Source: Tanypteryx hageni
Taxonomy: Eukaryota > Arthropoda > Insecta > Odonata > Petaluridae
Length of the DNA stretch: 64,000 nt
NCBI GenBank assembly: GCA_028673005.1
Contig: CM054118.1
Coordinates: forward strand, 57,481,338 to 57,545,337
Direction: 5' to 3'
Each line of letters opens with the position of its first letter. Within the stretch, counting starts at the first letter, position 1. This document shows, piece after piece, positions 61,716-64,000 of the stretch. The position numbers and the translations under genes were made by a program. The notes under the pieces are model-generated. The model saw only the letters and a program-made list of their open reading frames with translations. It had not been told where the DNA came from and ran no database searches.

Positions 61716-62670
61716 ACTGAACTTTTTTTCTCTCTCTCTCCATTCAGCTCTTCTGCACTCTCGGACTCTTCCGCGCATCCGAGCTCGCAACTCCCTCGCC
61801 TAATCAAAATTAAACACGTCAGCTGCCGATAAATCTTTATTCTAGCCCGCTGACATCTCCCCCTCCATTCCTGACCCGATTATACGTCACAGTAAGTGCT
61901 TCTCGTCTCTGACCCCAATAACTCTAAAAGGAAACGTTTACTTGGTCAAGTCGAATCTTTCCCCCACCTTCCACGATACCTCCCTCGCATAAACGTCAAT
62001 TTCCTCCTTCGCTTCCCATGCATCTCTTCCACTTTCTTTCCCTTCACGCAAAAAACACCTCTTTTCCTCACTTTTTTATTCTCATTCTGGCCCATATTAC
62101 TCACTTTCTCTCTTTAAATCCTGACTCACATTCTCTCTCGCTTTTATTTTCCCTCTTCATCTCTGGCTCCCTTTACATACCTTCCTCTAATCCTCTATTT
62201 TGTTTTCTCCCTCCATAATTCTCCAACATCCTCCCTTCTCCCTATCTCCCTAACAATTTTCACCCCCTCTCTCGCTCTCTCTCTCCATTTAACCCCCTAT
62301 ACGCCTTCTTCCATATCGTCTGTTTCCCTAAATGCCACCATATCTCCCTCCACAAACTTCATTATCTCCTTCCATACCTTCCTACCTTTCCCTTTCCTTC
62401 AATATTGATTTCTCTCTTTATTCGTACCTTCCTATCGCTCTCTATCTTCCCCTTTTCTTCGTCCTTTCTCCTCCCTTCTCGAACATTTCTCCTTTCCAAC
62501 CGCTCTTTGGCTTCCGCTTCGCCGTTTTCCCGGGCATAATTTCCCTTCCATCTCCCCCTTACCTCTCCATCCTCCACTCTCTCTCCCTTTCCCCGCCCTC
62601 TCCCAATTACTACCAATACTCCTCCTTCTGTTCCTACCCCACCCATCCACTCCTCTCGACACCCACACTT
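61715..62670. repeat. ~0.95-kb pyrimidine-rich strand-biased tract
   Basis: The plus strand is mainly C/T with intermittent purines. Open frames on both strands up to 135 codons are Leu/Pro/Ser/Phe-rich or Arg/Glu/Gly-rich, and compositional. A (CT)n run follows at 62802-62826. Confidence 0.88.
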
Positions 62671-63649
62671 GCCGCTCCCTATAGATTACGATTAGACACG
62701 TTTCTTCATCGAATTGGGTTAGAGCTTACGGTGGCATAGTTATGGCGAGGGGGAATTTTTAGCAAATGGGGTGAGAAATTGGGATGGAATCTTTTCGTTG
62801 CCCTCTCTCTCTCTCTCTCTCTCTCTATTTCTATCGTTAATTTTTCGACACACGTACGGGGATTACGACGGCGCAGCTATTTCGCCAGCGATTCTCTTAA
62901 TCCGTTCTCCGATCAGATGAGGGCACATGGATCGACCTCCTACCTGCGGGCGATTAAATTCCAATTAACCTGGAGGTTTTGTTTGGGTGATGGAAAGTAA
63001 ATCACCGGATGCCAGCTCTCGAATAAAACATACCTGGGGCGAAACAGCACGTGAGGGTTTGACCTCTTGCTAGGCTTTGTATCAAACGATTAAACTATGT
63101 TTTGACTCCCCGTGGAGTGTTTCCTCGTGTTTTTTTAGGTAATCGACCCAGCCAAGTTTGGGCTACTTTGATGCCGGTTGTTAAAGGTTGTGAAAGCAAT
63201 TGTTTTTTTTCATCTCTTTCCTCAATTAATTCAGTTCAAGGCCACAAATCATTTATTGGCAAGCGCAAACATTCACGACATCAAACATAGTTGTTTAAAA
63301 GATAAAATTATCTATTTATCTTGTTACAAATTCCTCAGGCAAAACTTGTATTCGATGCTCATGTTGACTTAACTTATGAAATCTTTGGTATCGACGACAG
63401 TTGGAGACTTCTGAAGATAAACTGGTTTTATATCTAAAACTCTGCGATCTCAACTTTGGCTACACGCTTCCCATCGCTAATTCACAAAGTTACAACTAAA
63501 GACGATTTCGACAATGGTTATGAGAGAGAATCAGCGTAAAATTGCGCTTTTTTTAACTTGAAGATAAAATATATTTTTTAAATTACTGGCGTTCATTTTA
63601 TTTTGCCAAAAAAATTAAATATAATTCGTATATACCGACTACTTTATTG
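62671..63649. other. No gene seen
   Basis: Mixed-composition sequence with a (CT)n microsatellite at 62802-62826 and short unrecognisable frames. No bounded element until 63658. Confidence 0.5.
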
Positions 63650-63657
63650 TCTTAATG

Positions 63658-63987
63658 CAGGGAAGGGCAAATCTTTTACACGGCGGTCCGCATTAACAGC
63701 TGCATGTTCTTAGTCATTAACAGATTAAAATGCTTCGGCGGGCCACATTTGGGTTCACATAGAGATTTACTTGAGATAATTCAAAGGTTCATATTAATGA
63801 AAATATATTAGCCTCATAACATCACTATAAAAGGTTTTCCGGCCATAATTTTAGCCAAAAAATATGAAATGATCTGAATTGCATGTCACGGTTTGCTTTC
63901 ATAATGGAATCGCGAGCCGCATAAAATGTTCTCGCGGGCCTGATGTGGCCCGCGATCCGAAGTTCTCCCACCCCTGTGGTTTTACTG
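63658..63987. mobile_element. Non-autonomous hAT-type element at the right edge
   Basis: The left end CAGGGAAGGGCAAATCTT and inner right end AAGTTCTCCCACCCCTG (to 63976) are imperfect inverted repeats of the CAGGGGTGGGCAAACT hAT type. GCGGGCC.(C/G).AT.TGG-type motifs near both ends fit that group. The best 8-bp duplication, TCTTAATG (63650-63657) and TCTCAATG (63988-63995), needs the element to end at 63987, 11 bp beyond the inverted repeat. Either the terminus gained a short insertion or the duplication is coincidental. Confidence 0.78.
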
Positions 63988-64000
63988 TCTCAATGTGACA

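Overview
This window is eukaryotic nuclear DNA, most likely from an insect with a large, repeat-rich genome. It is AT-rich, has no operons or long uninterrupted host ORFs, and contains spliced exons, CpG-rich patches, many microsatellites and several classes of eukaryotic transposon. The only host protein gene I can support is on the minus strand: the first two coding exons (7751-7916 and 2052-2159) of a high-affinity choline transporter (SLC5A7/CHT1 type). They are separated by a 5.6 kb intron with matching splice phase. The remaining coding exons must lie left of position 1. A likely splice acceptor just upstream of the start codon suggests that non-coding 5' exons and the promoter lie to the right, possibly far away; the CpG-rich patches at 20.0-21.5, 24.4-24.9 and 30.2-30.8 kb are candidates.

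From about 8 kb to the right edge I find no host protein exon. The sequence is intergenic or very long 5' intron, with many old mobile elements. (1) Non-autonomous hAT-type elements with recognisable 8-bp target duplications at 153-437, 846-1024, 32485-32950, 52450-52604 and 63658-63987, plus a partial relative at 41322-41419. (2) TA-flanked or other TIR elements at 13659-14595, 35316-35523 and 44245-44464. (3) Helitron-like pieces at 36012-37168 (both ends) and at 32233 and 39259 (minus-strand 3' hairpin and CTRR ends), and a tandem-repeat core at 49170-49660. (4) Two hammerhead-like cores of the kind carried by Penelope-like elements, one in a near-perfect 155-bp foldback between (TA)n tracts at 45046-45385. 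(5) An almost full-length RTE-type LINE (56950-59885) with endonuclease and reverse transcriptase domains, broken by one in-frame stop and inserted in the centre of an older palindromic element (56788-60042).

The rest is simple-sequence DNA: purine/pyrimidine strand-biased tracts (18.3, 20.8-21.4, 28.9-30.2, 47.0-47.3, 55.8-56.1 and 61.7-62.7 kb), which create long but spurious ORFs; TA-dinucleotide tracts; a 9-bp microsatellite; and a degenerate tRNA-like sequence at 40512-40583. I see no prokaryotic-type system, CRISPR array or novel gene cluster. The most interesting signals are nested or rearranged mobile elements.
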